Assembly (NCBI GenBank): GCA_007570785.1
Contig: ML664173.1
Location: 14,975,933 to 15,039,932 of the forward strand
Length of the DNA: 64,000 nt
Reading direction: 5' to 3'
Origin: Antilocapra americana
Taxonomy: Eukaryota > Chordata > Mammalia > Artiodactyla > Antilocapridae
Made by a program: the position numbers and the translations under genes. The notes beneath the pieces are model-generated. The model saw only the letters and a program-made list of their open reading frames with translations, was not told where the DNA came from and searched no databases. Of this stretch, positions 50,784 to 63,925 are shown one piece after another. Each line of letters starts with the position of its first letter. Positions within the stretch are counted from its first letter, which is position 1.

Positions 50784-51765
50784 TCAGGAAGTTCTTTTAT
50801 TCCAAGACTAAGCTTGACAGAACCCTGTCATGATGTCAGACCAGGCATGGTTACTCTAGTGAGTTCTGAAATGTCTGGCCAATAAATGGGAATATTGGAA
50901 TCTACATTAAAATTTCACTAATGGCCTACCTGAATTTGTTAAATGTTCTGAACAAAAATCTGTCTGAAGACAATGGTTAAGCATTTTCATCTGTCCAACA
51001 ATACCGGCTGACTATTCAGTGCAGAGGTCATAACGTGCTACCCAACACCCAAGCCTTAAGGAGGACTTGAGATACTGGTAACACTTCAGTTCTTAAGCTG
51101 AGGAACGGCTGGAGGGGTACTTATTATTTATTTATCATAACTTAGAATGATGCAAACACTCTTCTGCAGTAGGCAATATTTAGTGAATACAGATTTAGCG
51201 GATGCTGAGGAGAGGAAGAGCTGATAATCTGTGACAACAGCAGCACAGGCCTGAATGAGACTCACGGGCAGAGAGCGTCCTCGAGAAACGTCGCCAAGAC
51301 CCTGGGACACATCAAGTCTCAAGCACTCCAGCAGGAGGGACGTCTCCCTCGGAGCGCACTGAGTTACGGGAGGAGCTGGGGAGGGGTGGCAGGGGCTCCC
51401 CAGGTGTTGAGCACAGGTCAGGGGTTAGGCTGAGAGGCACGGTCAAGGGATGGCAGCAGAGAGGGGACCATGCCAAATTCAGTCAGGTCATGGATGGGGA
51501 GAGGGGTGGCCACAGCTACATGAGGCATCAGAAAAATCATAAAATTAGGAAAGTGACAGGCCTCATCAGCTCTCCAGACAAGGACCGTGCAGAGTATAAG
51601 ACAGGCAGAGAAATCCAAGTCACCAAAGAGAGACAGGGTTCTTGGGTCACCAAGTCAGAAAAGACGCATCTGCACTAGTGTTAGAAAGCAGGCAGCCAAT
51701 CTGTGCACCCAGAACTCCAGGTCTACCTGGTTGGCTATGAACCCTCTTGGGAACTCTTCAGAACG

Positions 51766-51899
51766 GGGCTCCCCAGTCTCGGGGACCTAATGCCTGGTGA
51801 TCTGGGGTGGGGCTGACAAACAACCCCTTCTACCCCACCGATGGAAAAATCATCTTCCACAAAACCCGCCCTTGGGACCAAAAGGTTGAGGACCACTTT
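51766..51899 (-). mobile_element. hAT-like element, short internal-deletion copy
   Basis: It is the reverse complement of the start of the 3895-4255 element: 'aaatcatcttccacaaaacc' and 'gggaccaaaaggttgaggac'. The opposite end reads 'ggggctccccagtctcgggg'. Most of the internal region is missing. Confidence 0.65.
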
Positions 51900-52559
51900 G
51901 AGGTCCTAATTCATCGTCACTCCCCTAGGAGTTCTCAGTCCCTGAGTATGACGGAAAGGCTGTGTCCACTGATCTTTTTAAGACTTCTAGGGATTTCTGG
52001 TTGGATGGTCTGGATGTAAATATTTTGAAGGCCTTCTCTCTAGAACAGGAAATTAAGAACTGGAAATGTCCTGACACAGGGGGCAGAAAAGGGAAGCAAA
52101 TTAATAAGCTTTTAAAAATAGTTCAACCCCAATTTATCATAATCTCAACAAATGAATGTTAGCCTGCCCCCCCCACACAGTTGTGAAAAGTTTTAGATAA
52201 TTAAATAATAAAGAAAATAAAACAAATCTGATGTTTAAAATAACAACTATAAGCTTCTAAGGAACCCTGAACAGACATACAAATCACCACTATTACAAGG
52301 GATGGAGGTGGGGATCGCTAGGGCACAAATCAGAACCAGTATGTACAGTTCTCTGAGGGCAAGGCCCATGTTTGTCTTTTCTCGCTGATCAGTGACACTT
52401 CTGAGATTGCTCAGCATACATCCAACATACTATAAATACTTTTGAATTAACAATTGAACTCCTTATGAATAAATTTTAATAGCTTTTATCTACATCTATT
52501 TCATTTTATCTTTCTAACATTTTATGAAATATTTAAATAGAATTTTACAGTGAACATCC

Positions 52560-55420
52560 ATATACCCACGGGCCAGTTTCTACAATGAATATTTTACTAT
52601 ATTTATTTCATCACATATATATTTAATCTTCTCTTTTTCTATGCAAATATCAATCCACTTAATTTTTTAAGCATTTCAAAGTTGCACAAAGACATCAGTG
52701 CACTTCACTCCTAAACACTTAAACAATGAAATTACTGGGATCTAGAGGTCAATATTTGTTTTATAGGGCTTTGAACTTTTTTCCCTCTTTTCTGTAAGCT
52801 AAAAATGATATAAAGTGAAATATCCAAATATTAAATGTCCATATGTCCATTTGATGAGACCTAGAGTTACACAACCCAAATTCTAACATTCTACCCCCTC
52901 AGAAAGTCCTCACATCCCTTCCTAGTAAACCCCTCCCTCATACTCCTCAAGGAAAATATTATGAATTTTTTCATCACATTTTGGATTTACCTGTCCTAGA
53001 ACTTCATAAAAATAGAATCATACAGTATAAAATCATTTATTAGCATATTTTTGAGATGGATCAAAACTAAGGCTTGCCTAATAATTTTCTTAAAAGTGTT
53101 TTTAATAAACAAAATTTTTAATATTGAGGAAATTTAACTTACAATTTTTTTCCTTTCTGCATACTGCTTTCTGTGTCATATCTAAAAATTTCTGCCAAGC
53201 CCAAAGTTACAAAGATATTTTCACTCAAAAAGTTTTATAGCAATATTTTTTATGTATATGTCTATGAATCACCTATAATTTTTGTGGGCAATAGAGGTTG
53301 AGGTTCATTTTTTAAAATACAATATCCAATTTCAGCCCCATCTTTTAAAAAGTTTCCAAGTTTCCCTTCCCCATTTGATTACTTTAGGCCTCTTGTTTAA
53401 AGTCATAAGAGTCCATTTCTGGGCTTCTTATTCTGTTCCATTAATATATTTATAAGTTTTGATTACTACAGCATAATATTCCTTTAAGTCGTGTACTTTA
53501 GGTCTTTTTCAAGATTAGTTAGGATATTCTAACTCCTCTGCATTTTTATATACACTGAAAAAAAAACAGTTGGTCCATTTCTACCAAAAAAACTACTACA
53601 ATATTCTTTAGATCATTTTGTGGAGAATGAATACTTACAATATTAAGTTTTCTAAACCATGAACATGACATATCACTGTACTTATTTAGATCTTCTTTAG
53701 TCTCTTTAAGGAACATTCAGGAGCTTTTAATATATAGATATTAAGCATAGTTGTAAAATTTATCCCTAAGAATTTTGACCTTATATCCCAAGACCCTGCT
53801 AAGTGCACTTGTAAGTTCTTATAGTCATCCTGTATATTGCTTAGAATATTCTACTAACCTGATCATGTCATCTAAGAGGAAAGATTTTAACCTCTTCCTT
53901 TCTAATCTGTATGTTTCTTCTTTCTTTTTCTATACCTCATTTTACTGTACTGTTTAGGAACTTTACTATAAAGTGTATACAAGTGCTGAGAGCAGACATC
54001 TTGCCTAATTACTAATCATAGGGGTAAAGCCTTCAATATTTTAGCTTGACATTAGAAATAGGTTTTTCATAGGCCTTTATCAGATTGAAGTTCTCTTCTA
54101 TGCCTGATTTATTAAGAGTTTTTCTAATAACATGTATTTAATTTCATCAATTCAACATATATGGGTTGTTTGGGGGTTTTTGCAGCTAATAAAATGATCA
54201 TTGGGTTTTTTCCCCCCTTATTTAATATATAGTAAATTAAATTGACGAATTCTCAAACCTTAAACCAACTGTGCCTTACTGGGAAAATCTCACTTTAGCC
54301 ATCTCTATTATCCTTTTCATATACTAATCAACTCTATGTGCTATTATTCTTTTAAGAAATTCTGTATCTATGTTCATGTAGATACTAGCCTATAATTTTT
54401 TAAAATGTTTTTGTCAAGTTTTCATGCCATACTCTTCTGGTATCATAAAATGAATTGGGAAGTATCTGTGCCTATTTTTTTGGAAAGAATTTAAGACTGG
54501 TATATATTCTTCCTCAAATACTGATAAAATTCACCAGTGAAATGACTTGCAGTGTGCCTTGTAGGAAAGTTTTTGTTTATAAATTCGATACTCTGATTAA
54601 GCATAGGGCTATTTAGAATTTCTATTTCAGCTTGTGTCAGTTTTACTCAGAGTTCTCTCCCCACAGGGAATTCAGACATTTCATTCAGGTTGTCAAAGTA
54701 GTGACATAAGGTTGTTAATAATATTCTCATAATATCCTTTTTATGTCTGTAGGATCCATAGTGATAGCCTCACTTTCTATATGACATTGGTAATCAGTGT
54801 TTTCTCTTTTTCCTAGATAAACCTCCTTATAAGAGTTTATCAATTCTGCTATCTTATCCATGAACACTTTTGGATTTTATTCATTTTCTTTATTGTTTGT
54901 CTTGTATATAATTGATTTGCCCTTTATCATTTCCTTTCTTCAACTTACTTTTGGTCACTCTTCTTTCCCTAGTTTCATAAAACTGAACATTAGATCCATG
55001 ATCTAGTCCTCTGTTTCCTAGTACAAGTTATAAATCACATGGCCCTCCCACACACATGGGCAAACAGTACTTTAGCTGCATCTCACATATTTTAATGTTC
55101 TATTTTTATGATCATTTTGAATTTTCCTCATGAGTTCTTCCTTGACCCATGGATTAGTTAGAAACGTGTTGTTTAATTTCAAAATATTCGGATATTTTCT
55201 ATTGTTACTGATTTCTAATTTCATTGCAGTCAAAGAACATACTCTTAATAATTTTAATCTTTTTAAATGAATTAAGATTTGTTTCATGCTTCAGCATAAG
55301 GTTTTCATATGGTATCTTTTATTTGCTTGTATCTCTACACCACCAGAAAACCAGTACTGATGGCAACATAAAATGTCCTAAAGAAAGAAAACCCACCAAC
55401 GTTTAAATAAATATTGTTGT
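52560..55420 (-). mobile_element. Old L1-type LINE, antisense, fragmented
   Basis: Antisense L1 words occur in the later part: 'tgacccatggattagttaga' with 'aacgtgttgtttaatttc', then 'attgttactgatttctaatt' and 'tttcattgcagtcaaagaac'. The earlier part (52560-53400) is 3' UTR-like and less certain. Confidence 0.6.
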
Positions 55421-56282
55421 TGAAGTTTTCTCCCCTAATTTCCAAATTGACAATAATTTATCTATGAAATGTATTCCTTGACTAATAACTGGAGGAAATT
55501 TATAAGCTAACCATGACTTTCATTTAGAAACAAACTATAAAAGTTAATTTCTCTCAGTTTTCCCTAAATTAAATGGCAATCATATTTTCCTCCTTTAAAG
55601 AAAAATCAGACTTAAAGATTTGGATGAGAAAATCAATTTATCTTAAATTCTTAAATGTAAAACAAAAAGCTAGATATAGGAGTTTCTTTCTTATTATCAT
55701 TTTGCTTTTTGAAGAGAAACAGTAAAAAGGGGATGTGTATAATCTCTCAAACCAGAGGGGATGTATTTAGGGTTAAGAGTTTCTATTCTGGCTGCAGTTT
55801 TCAGTTGGGCAAGGCCATCCCAGTCATTCTTCTAAGACCTTCCTCTCTTCTGCCAAAATTAAGAGCCACAGATATTTTGCATACTTCTAGTTCCAAGGCA
55901 AACAGGAAGTAGTTCTGCTCAGTCCTATATGGAACAAAGTCCCATACCTGCATGCCCCAGGTATGTCAAGGCCAAAACATAACCTTTTCTTTGAATTTAG
56001 CCTGAGATTGACCTTGAAATCTCACTAAGACTTTGGGCTCTCTCACATAGCCAAACACAACTACCATCATTGAAATGACATTTTTGTAGTTAAAAAATAT
56101 AAATCCCAAACCTAGTTTGTAAAAAGTTTGCTGCAGAATAGTGCTTCAATAGAAAACATTCTCGTGTTACTATCTAAGCTGAGTCGAATCGAAAATGGTT
56201 ATGTAAAGTATCATGCTTAGTCTGTGCATGGTCACATATTATGCACAGGGAAAGAATTTCTCAACTTTTAAAAATCAGTTAC

Positions 56283-56321
56283 CGTGTTCTTCCTGTCAAT
56301 AAGCTTCTTCTTGGGTTTCCC
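56283..56321 (-). CDS. TTLL5: TTLL5 microexon encoding a basic 13-residue insert (39 nt)
   Basis: This small exon lies between a strong polypyrimidine acceptor (CTACTCCTGTAG) and the donor ACG|GTAACT. Read in the phase set by both neighbours it gives one base completing Arg, then GNPRRSLLTGRT, then CG, which is completed by A of the next exon to another Arg. Its 39 nt are a multiple of three, so including or skipping it keeps the frame: skipping leaves LFQDRM, including gives LFQDR-GNPRR-...-TRM. I recall this same insert in human TTLL5. It adds several Arg residues just upstream of the Arg-rich microtubule-binding segment. Length, phase and composition fit a regulated cassette microexon, but inclusion in any tissue cannot be seen here. 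Confidence 0.88.
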
Positions 56322-56385
56322 CTACAGGAGTAGAAAGGACAAGTGGGTTAGAGCACTACGCAGATACTCTCTTCTGAATTAACAC

Positions 56386-56412
56386 ACTCACACACACACA
56401 AACACACACTCC
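56386..56412 (+). repeat. (CA)n microsatellite, interrupted
   Basis: 'cactcacacacacacaaaca' then 'cacact', about 13 CA units with interruptions. It lies 65 bases upstream of the TTLL5 microexon acceptor in transcript sense. Confidence 0.85.
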
Positions 56413-56609
56413 TGAGATTTGTACTACAGAGATTCATCATGGAATTATACCAGGGAAGGCACCTTGGGGTGGAAACAGAGAGATGAATTGAGAGCATGCT
56501 CAGAAAAGAACAGAGTACCATAACCTTTAGGGAAGATCACAAAAAACAAAATAGGGGACAAATGAATTCTAGAGAAAAATTCTAACAATTACCTGCATTT
56601 GTATATATA

Positions 56610-56795
56610 ACCACAAATCTAATCACACTTACTGTTCACAGTAATATGAGCCCCGTTTATAAAAATGAGCAGGGTAAAACCATTTGGTGACATGCTCAAT
56701 GTCAGAGCTTTATAAACAGTTTAAATCTGAACCCACAACTTTGGTCTCAGACATCAGGGCTCTTTCTACTTGAATTGAACTGTATTAAGGAAAGA
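56610..56795 (-). mobile_element. MIR relic
   Basis: Antisense words 'ttggtgacatgctcaatgtc', 'tttaaatctgaacccacaac' and 'gacatcagggctctttctac'. Confidence 0.6.
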
Positions 56796-57475
56796 AGTCC
56801 ATCTCAATTCTCATGGGGGTTCAAAAAAGATGCTCATGATAAATAGATTTTCCACAATTTTCACATTTAAATTGGCTTCTTTTTCATTCAATTTCCTTTC
56901 GCTTGACACACTTTAAAAAAACTTTCCCCAGCTTTACTTGTACTCATTTGTGAATGTGTATATTTAGTTTGGTACAATTTTATCACTGTGTAGGTTCATG
57001 TATCCACAGACAAGATATTCAACAACCCCATCACCATAAGAATCCCCAGTGTTGCCCTTTTATAACCACACACCTTTTACCCAACTTCTGGCTTCCTTCC
57101 ATCTGTTCTCCATTCTAAAATTTTATCATTTCAAAATGGCTATATAAATGTAATCATACAACATGTAACCTATGGTACTGATCTTTTAAAAAAGAGACAG
57201 ATGCAATCAATGTCAAGATATTCTATCTATAGAAAAACATCAACTGAAAAATCTGTCTCCACCAAAACGTTTCATCTTTTCCTTCCCATGTCTTCCATCT
57301 GTACCAGTGTCCTAATACCGTCAACTTATTATCAGAAAGTCTCCAAATTATTTTAACTTTTTTATCAGATAATGGTTTTTCTCTGTAATGTGCAATCATG
57401 AATTCATATGACAGTCACCTCGGTAGCTTTTTAATAAGTACAAGACTTTAGTTTGGGACTGGCTAGGGCACAAAT

Positions 57476-57697
57476 GGGCTTCCCCTGTGGCTCCAGTAAA
57501 GAATCCATCTGCAATGCGGGAACTGCAGCAGACACAGGTTCAATCCCTGGGTTAGGGAAAATCCCCTGGAGGAAGGCATGGCAACCCACTCCAGTATTCT
57601 TGCCTGGAGAATCCCAGGGACAGAGGAGCCTGGTGGGCTACAGTCCAGAGGGTGGCAAAGAGTCAGACACAACTGAAGCGGCCTTGCAAGCACACGT
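57476..57697 (+). mobile_element. Bov-tA SINE with 9-bp target duplication
   Basis: Sense copy from 'gggcttcccctgtggctcca' to 'aactgaagcggccttgcaag'. It is flanked by GGCACAAAT (57467-57475 and 57698-57706). Confidence 0.92.
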
Positions 57698-59184
57698 GGC
57701 ACAAATATGATGTTACTAAAATACAGCCAGAGTTAAAACTACTGTCATGCAGTGAGACAGCAGGTAAGACACTGCTTGCCAGGGCAGGATGGGTGAGTGG
57801 AGGATGCATGGGGAGGGCAGGGAAGGCAGACGACATGAGCCAATTATGAAATGAAATGATTAGAGAACTGGTTTGAAAGTAGTTCAGACAAGAATACAAT
57901 AGGATTTGCAAGAGAGAAAACACGAATTCAGATTGAAGAGAACAGATTTAATGGAAGATGTAAGGCTTGCAACAAACACAATTTCATTTTTTTAATGCAT
58001 GTTTGTGTGCGTGTGCCTGCTTCGTGGTAGGCTTTGATACTGTCAAAGAGGAATATAACCAAGAACCTACTCTTAAAAGACAACCTGAGAGCAGACAGAG
58101 TAGTTAGTACTAACTGGCAATTATAATACAACATGTACAGTATAGCGATCTAAATCCGGTGGAGGGACAAGAAGGGCTGGGAGAACCTCCTTCTAGCCTG
58201 GGCAAGAGGATGAATGACATAGCTAGAAAAAGAATTCAGGGTAAACTGAAGGCCACTCCAATGGAATGTAAGGATAAGGAGGCACGAAAGAGCAGCAGAT
58301 ATGTTCTAACTGGCCATGGGTTGGTACTGAGAAGTGGGGATTAGGCTAAAATGGTAGGAAGAGCAAATCATAAGGGCCTTTCTTTGCTAAACAGAAATGC
58401 ACGTTTTTTGAATCACAGTTTTTAGAATGCTTTATAAGCAGGAGTTGCTACTAGAGCCTAAAGAAAGAAATCAAGGAGGATATCAATTTGGATGGGGAAA
58501 AAAAAATAATAATCCTCTAACAGAAATTCAGCATCATATACATGTAGAGGATCATCCGCAGTAGCGTCAGTGCGATTTTGTTACCAAAAGAAATAACACT
58601 TTTTTTTTTTTCATGTTAGAGCTGTTCCAGGGGTCTCAAAATATTGCCAACACTTACCATGCTCTTTAAATTATGGTGGTTATTAGACCCACTGCTAGGC
58701 CTACTACTGTTAGCACATTACTGAATGTGTTAATTAAAACAGCACATATATTATTACATCTCAAAGGTTTTCACTGTTATGCTCTCCCCTGAAAGAATGC
58801 TTCCTAATTTTGGTAGTGGCTTCCAGATTGCCTGTTGTACCTGCCTTCTCCCTCACAAGAAGTCTCAAGCATAGACTCCATGTCAGTTCAGAAACAGACT
58901 GACACAATCTTTAAGGAAACTCATGCAAATTAACAATCCTAAGCAAACAATTACTTATAAGTATGACTGGACAATCAGAAATCATCAGATGTTTCAGGAA
59001 ATATAAGAGCGTAAACTAGAAAGAATGAGATAAACCAGGAGAAATAATCCAGAAGAATTCAAAATAGTGCAAAAAACAGAAAAGAACTTTCAATAATCAT
59101 GCTAGAGAGATTTAAAAAAACATATTTGTAATACTGTGATTTATAGTGAGAAATATATATATACTTACTTGGTTTTCATCCCTG

Positions 59185-59912
59185 TTTCTGGCACAGAGTG
59201 CCTAAAACCCTTAAAATGTCCAAGTGATGAGTGGTAAAGGCATCGTTTGTCATGCTAATGAGGTGACTTTTAGAAAGCCCTTGGTTCACTTCAGGATGGG
59301 GGCTGGTCACCAGAGGAATCAACCCTGTGATGAGGGGGTTGGAACTTTCAGTCTCATCCCCTGACTTTCTGGGAGGGGAGAGGGGCTAGAGATAGAGTCC
59401 AATTACCAACAGTCGATGATTTAATCAAGCGCACTTACGTCATGTGGCCCCCATAAAAACCTAGAAGTGTGGGGTTCAGAGAGCTTCCAAGCTGGTGAGC
59501 TTGCAGAAAAGTGGGGAGAATGGTTCACCTGGAGAGGGCCCTAAGGGTCTTTTCCATCTGGCTGTTCATGAGCTATATACACCCTTTTCTAATAAACTGG
59601 TGATCCGATGAGTTGAATATTCTACTTACTATCCCCCACAGAAGGGGTCATGGAAATCTCTTATATGCAGCCAGTAGGTCAGAAATAAAGGTAACAACCT
59701 GGGCTGTGATTAGCATCTAAAGTAAGGGGGGGGTGGGGGCGGGGTAGGGATAGACTCTTGTAGGTCTGGACCATTAAACTGGAATCTGATGCTGATCTCC
59801 AGGTAGATAGTGTCAGAACTGAACTGAATTCTCGACAGCAGCAGGCTGCAATTGCTTGGTGCTGTAGGGGAAACTCCCTACCTCCTCCACATTGGAACTG
59901 GTACCAGAACCA
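59185..59912 (+). mobile_element. Endogenous retroviral LTR relic, no coding part
   Basis: It reads like a retroviral LTR: a TATA-like 'cccataaaaacctagaagtg', then 'tccatctggctgttcatgag', the polyadenylation signal region 'tctaataaactggtgatccg', and R/U5-like words 'gccagtaggtcagaaataaa' and 'ccaggtagatagtgtcagaa'. I associate this with mammalian ERV LTRs but cannot name the family. No gag, pol or env sequence lies beside it, so it looks solitary. Confidence 0.6.
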
Positions 59913-61125
59913 ATTTAATATTATATCCATAAACCATGAAAACTAGTCAGAAAGCAAAAACAGTTCTTGGATGTTAAAATCATACTTGCCAAAATAAAAA
60001 GAAGTAGATTGAACAATCCTCTTCAGGACTGGTACTGAGTAACAAGATAGGTAAGGCTAAACATCAATTTAGAATTTTTAGAAGGCAAAGTTCAAAACAG
60101 GTCCAAGAATTTAAAGCTAAGAGACAATGAGATCAAAAGTATGAGAAAAAAGTAAAGAAATACGGAGGATATAGCACAAGATCCAAATTTCATCTAACAG
60201 AAGGTCCCCAGGGGAGGGAAGACAGGATAAGGGGAATATTTCCCACAAGGATTCATCCACTGCAAAAGCAAAATACTGAAAAGTAACACACCAGAACAAA
60301 TCTTAGTATAGTGTCTGAACCAGAACAATAAAGAAGGTTGGTAAAAATTTCCAGGGAGGAGGTAGTGGGTAGGGAACGGGGACCAGGTTATATATCAAGA
60401 ATTCAGTTTCCACATCTTCCAATTAAATCTCAAGATCTCTTTCACTGGAAGCTACACAGCGTAATTACTTAATCAAGGGTAATAACCACAAATTTACAGA
60501 GAGAAACTGGAAATCCTATACAGGAAGTGGCTGAAATCTGGATATCTATTTTTAAGAATCCCACAAAAAAAGCACACATACCTTGAAAATAATACAGATT
60601 TCTTTAAATACCTAAGGTTCCTTGTTGGTCAATTACTGAACTGTACTGCAATGCAGTTATGTCTCAGGGGCAACAGAAGTATGTGGGACTAAGCAGTCCC
60701 TGACTACTGTGCTATTTGAATTCTGGTGTCTGTTTTCCATCATCTCTGCCCTATTTTCCCTTGTATTGAGGTTATCAGTTGTCATTTCTTACCAGTCTCA
60801 CTGTATTTATTTTGTGAATTACCTCTCCAGTAGCTTTTCTAATCTGATCCTTTTAATCTCGTCTAGTCTAGAAAGACAGATAATCATGTCTGTGATAAGT
60901 GCGTCTAAAGCAAAAAGGCACTGAGTAAGGGCCTTCCTTTAAGGAGGAAAAAATCTTAGGATATGTGTTAAGGTCTTTACAGTTTAATCTGCAGTGTCTA
61001 GAAATATTACAAAGTGCTGAGAGTTAATGAGTTCTAAAAAAATGAGGTTTTATGTTGTGTTTTCCATAAAGCTCTTTCTCTCAAATATTACTGAAGACTT
61101 TAATAAAACCTCTTTTGTTCGTCTA

Positions 61126-61290
<165 letters not shown>

Positions 61291-61754
61291 TTAGCTGAAG
61301 AGGAAAAATACAGAAATAAAACACAAATCAAGCACAAAGTGACAGGTTTTCTAAAAATATATAGTCTCTAACGTGACAAAGGAGATACTTGCTCAAATTA
61401 AAATGATAAAAAAAAAACTAGAATAGCAGAGAATACAATAAAAGAAAAGAATATAGATGACTCAATAAGAAGAAAATAAAAAGGAAGAAAAGGCAGGATT
61501 TTTTGGATTAATAAAAGTTTGTATGCTAAATTCAGAAAATAAAACTGGAAAACAAAAATGAAACCACCATCAAAAATCACAGATAGCGAGAAAAGAGGTC
61601 AAATGAAGCTGGGAATGGAAGATGCATAAAGGGCATGAAAATACTGACAGATTGTTTCAATCATCTTATTTCTCCAGAGGCTTTGATGGCTCCGTGATGC
61701 CAAATGCAAGAGGCACACACTTTCTCTTTCCAGATTTCAAAAGCTGGGTCATCT

Positions 61755-62075
61755 ATACCATCCACTCATTCACCCTTTCTCCTCACAGTTCCCCAACAGG
61801 GGTTCCAAAGTCCAGACAAGTCTCCTATAACTCTCTCATCCCACAGCTCCCACTGACACTTTTGCCTCTGTCTGGACACCTTCTCTTCACCTCCTCTTTA
61901 CTTATCCATAAGCCACCCTTCAAGAAGCAGCTCAAATCCACTGTGCTGCAGGAAGCCTTCCCCGAGAGGACTGCTACAAGTCTACAGAGGTGCCCCAGTC
62001 CTGGCCTTCCTCCTCCGCCGTCACTGCATGCCAGCGGGACCTGTCATACGCTGCCTTGTAGAACAAACTTTCTCT
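61755..62075 (+). mobile_element. L2 LINE relic
   Basis: Words such as 'cttctcttcacctcctcttt', 'cccttcaagaagcagctcaa' and 'tgctgcaggaagccttcccc' are L2 3' region. The 176-codon plus-strand open frame over this part is repeat, not a gene. Confidence 0.6.
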
Positions 62076-62111
62076 TCTTGGAAAGCAGCATGATGCATCA
62101 GGGAAAAGCAG

Positions 62112-62217
62112 GATCTGGAGTCAAAACACCTGAATCAAGTCCCACTGTGTGATCGTGGACAAGTCATGTTATTTTACTGAGCCTTATTTTCCTTATCATT
62201 AAAATGGGAATAACAAT
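62112..62217 (+). mobile_element. MIR relic
   Basis: Sense MIR: 'ggatctggagtcaaaacacc', 'cactgtgtgatcgtggacaa' and 'ttccttatcattaaaatggg'. It is cut by the Bov-tA that follows. Confidence 0.8.
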
Positions 62218-62228
62218 GATGTGTATAA

Positions 62229-62436
62229 GTAAGTGAGTGTTAGTCACTCAGTCGTGTCTGAATCTTTAAGACCCTGTGGACTGTAGCCCGCCAGGCTCTT
62301 CTGTCCATGGAATTCTCCAGGCAAGAGTACTGGAGTGGGTTGCCATTTCCTTCTCCAGGGGATCTTCCTGACCCAGGGACTGAACCTGGGTCTCCTGCAT
62401 TGCAGGCAGATTCTTTACCAGCTGGGCCACCAGGAA
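62229..62436 (-). mobile_element. Bov-tA SINE with 11-bp target duplication, inside MIR
   Basis: Antisense copy from 'gtgagtgttagtcactcagt' to 'ctgggccaccaggaa'. It is flanked by perfect GATGTGTATAA (62218-62228 and 62437-62447). Confidence 0.93.
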
Positions 62437-62882
62437 GATGTGTATAAAGTACATTATAATTACAAGAAGCACTACAAATATGAGCTATTTCTATTACATG
62501 TATAAATAAATTCTAATCATACTGCTAACTCTCAAAGGACAGAGATCCCAACTAACACGTGTCTCACACTCCAAAGAACTAAGCATACTGCTAGATACTT
62601 GTTGATATTCAATAAACATACATTAATAAAAAAGGAATATTTGTTAGCAGATAAGTACATCTTTCCCATGCTACATGAAGGTAACTCAATTAGTTTAAAA
62701 TTCTTGGTGTTCTCCTTCACTTTTCTCAGAGGTCCCAGGAGAGGTAGAGTGATTTACTGGATTGGTAATTCAGGAAAAGTTCAACCAGCATCTCTCCTCT
62801 TTCCTGGGGGGATAATCTCTCCTCAGGAAGCCCATATCCTCTGCTGCTCCGTGGGTCAGGTGTTCCTGATGCACAGCAGAGT

Positions 62883-63078
62883 CTCCGTTCAGTTCAGTCG
62901 CTCAGTGGTGTCAGTCAGTCTTTGCGACCCCATGAACTGCAGCACGCCAGGCCTCCCTGTCCATCACCAACTCCCAGAGTCCACCCAAACCCATGTCCAT
63001 CGAGTCGGTGATGCCGTCCAGCCATCTCATCCTCTGTTGTCCCCTTCTCCTCCTGCCTCCAATCCTTCCCAGCATTAG
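62883..63078 (-). mobile_element. BovB LINE 3' end
   Basis: Antisense words 'gttcagttcagtcgctcagt', 'tgcagcacgccaggcctccc', 'gtccatcgagtcggtgatgc' and 'ccaatccttcccagcatt'. It is strongly 5'-truncated. Confidence 0.9.
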
Positions 63079-63714
63079 CCTAACCTTGCCTAAAAATGGG
63101 TATGTAAATCTGTCCAATTCTGAGGGTCAACAGAAAGCGCATTTGCTTGTAAACAGATAAAATCATGTTTCTGGACCTAGACTTTATCAGTATTGGAAAG
63201 TGATATTTTGGCCTCCATCTATCTTAGTCTGTCTTCTCACTAGTTCAAAACCAAACTACTAAAGGAAAGTGTCATTACTGGACTCCCTAGGAGACCGCAA
63301 CATTATCTGTAATTGCTTCCTGAGAAAAAGGCACTCAGGTTAGGGCCCGGTCTCTCGAAAAGTCAAGAGTAGACAATTCCACTTTCATTAATTAAAAGCT
63401 ATGTTTTCTAGGAACTGCAACTATTCGAACTCTTCAAAAACATATCAAAGGATAAACTTCTATTAATCTTGAAAAGCCAAGCAGTATCTTTCTGCTGAAT
63501 TCCTGGGTCTTTATAAGGTATAACTAAAATATGTGGATAGAATATTTTGCAAGATAAAAAGATTTCTCTGTGAACAGCTCCATTTCCAAAAGAAAACAGA
63601 CAGGAAACAGTTCTTTTACTCCTTTAAGGTGAAGCTCTATACTTAGATTCAGTAACAGCCCAACTAAATCAAAAGACAATCACAAAGGAAGAAAAAAGTT
63701 ACTCATAAAGTACA

Positions 63715-63925
63715 AAGGTTCTCAATCTTATTAGTAATCAGCGAAGTGCAAATCAAGACCAAAATAAAATACCACTGTACACTCAGTATTTTAACAAAAA
63801 TTAAGAAGTTGACAGTACCCCATATTATATAATATACAGATCAACAAGCCCTCCTTCCTAGGCACTGCTGACAGGAGTATAAATTTACATAGCTACTTCA
63901 GAAAACAATTGAGCATTACCTTCTT
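63715..63925 (+). mobile_element. Old L1 LINE ORF2 fragment
   Basis: Sense words 'ttagtaatcagcgaagtgca', 'aatcaagaccaaaataaaat' and 'gacaggagtataaatttaca' follow the L1 3' ORF2 order. Confidence 0.65.

Noticed and set aside
61622..62152. 176-codon plus-strand open frame
   Set aside because: It overlaps L2 and MIR relics, has low-complexity Ser/Pro/Leu composition, and resembles no protein.
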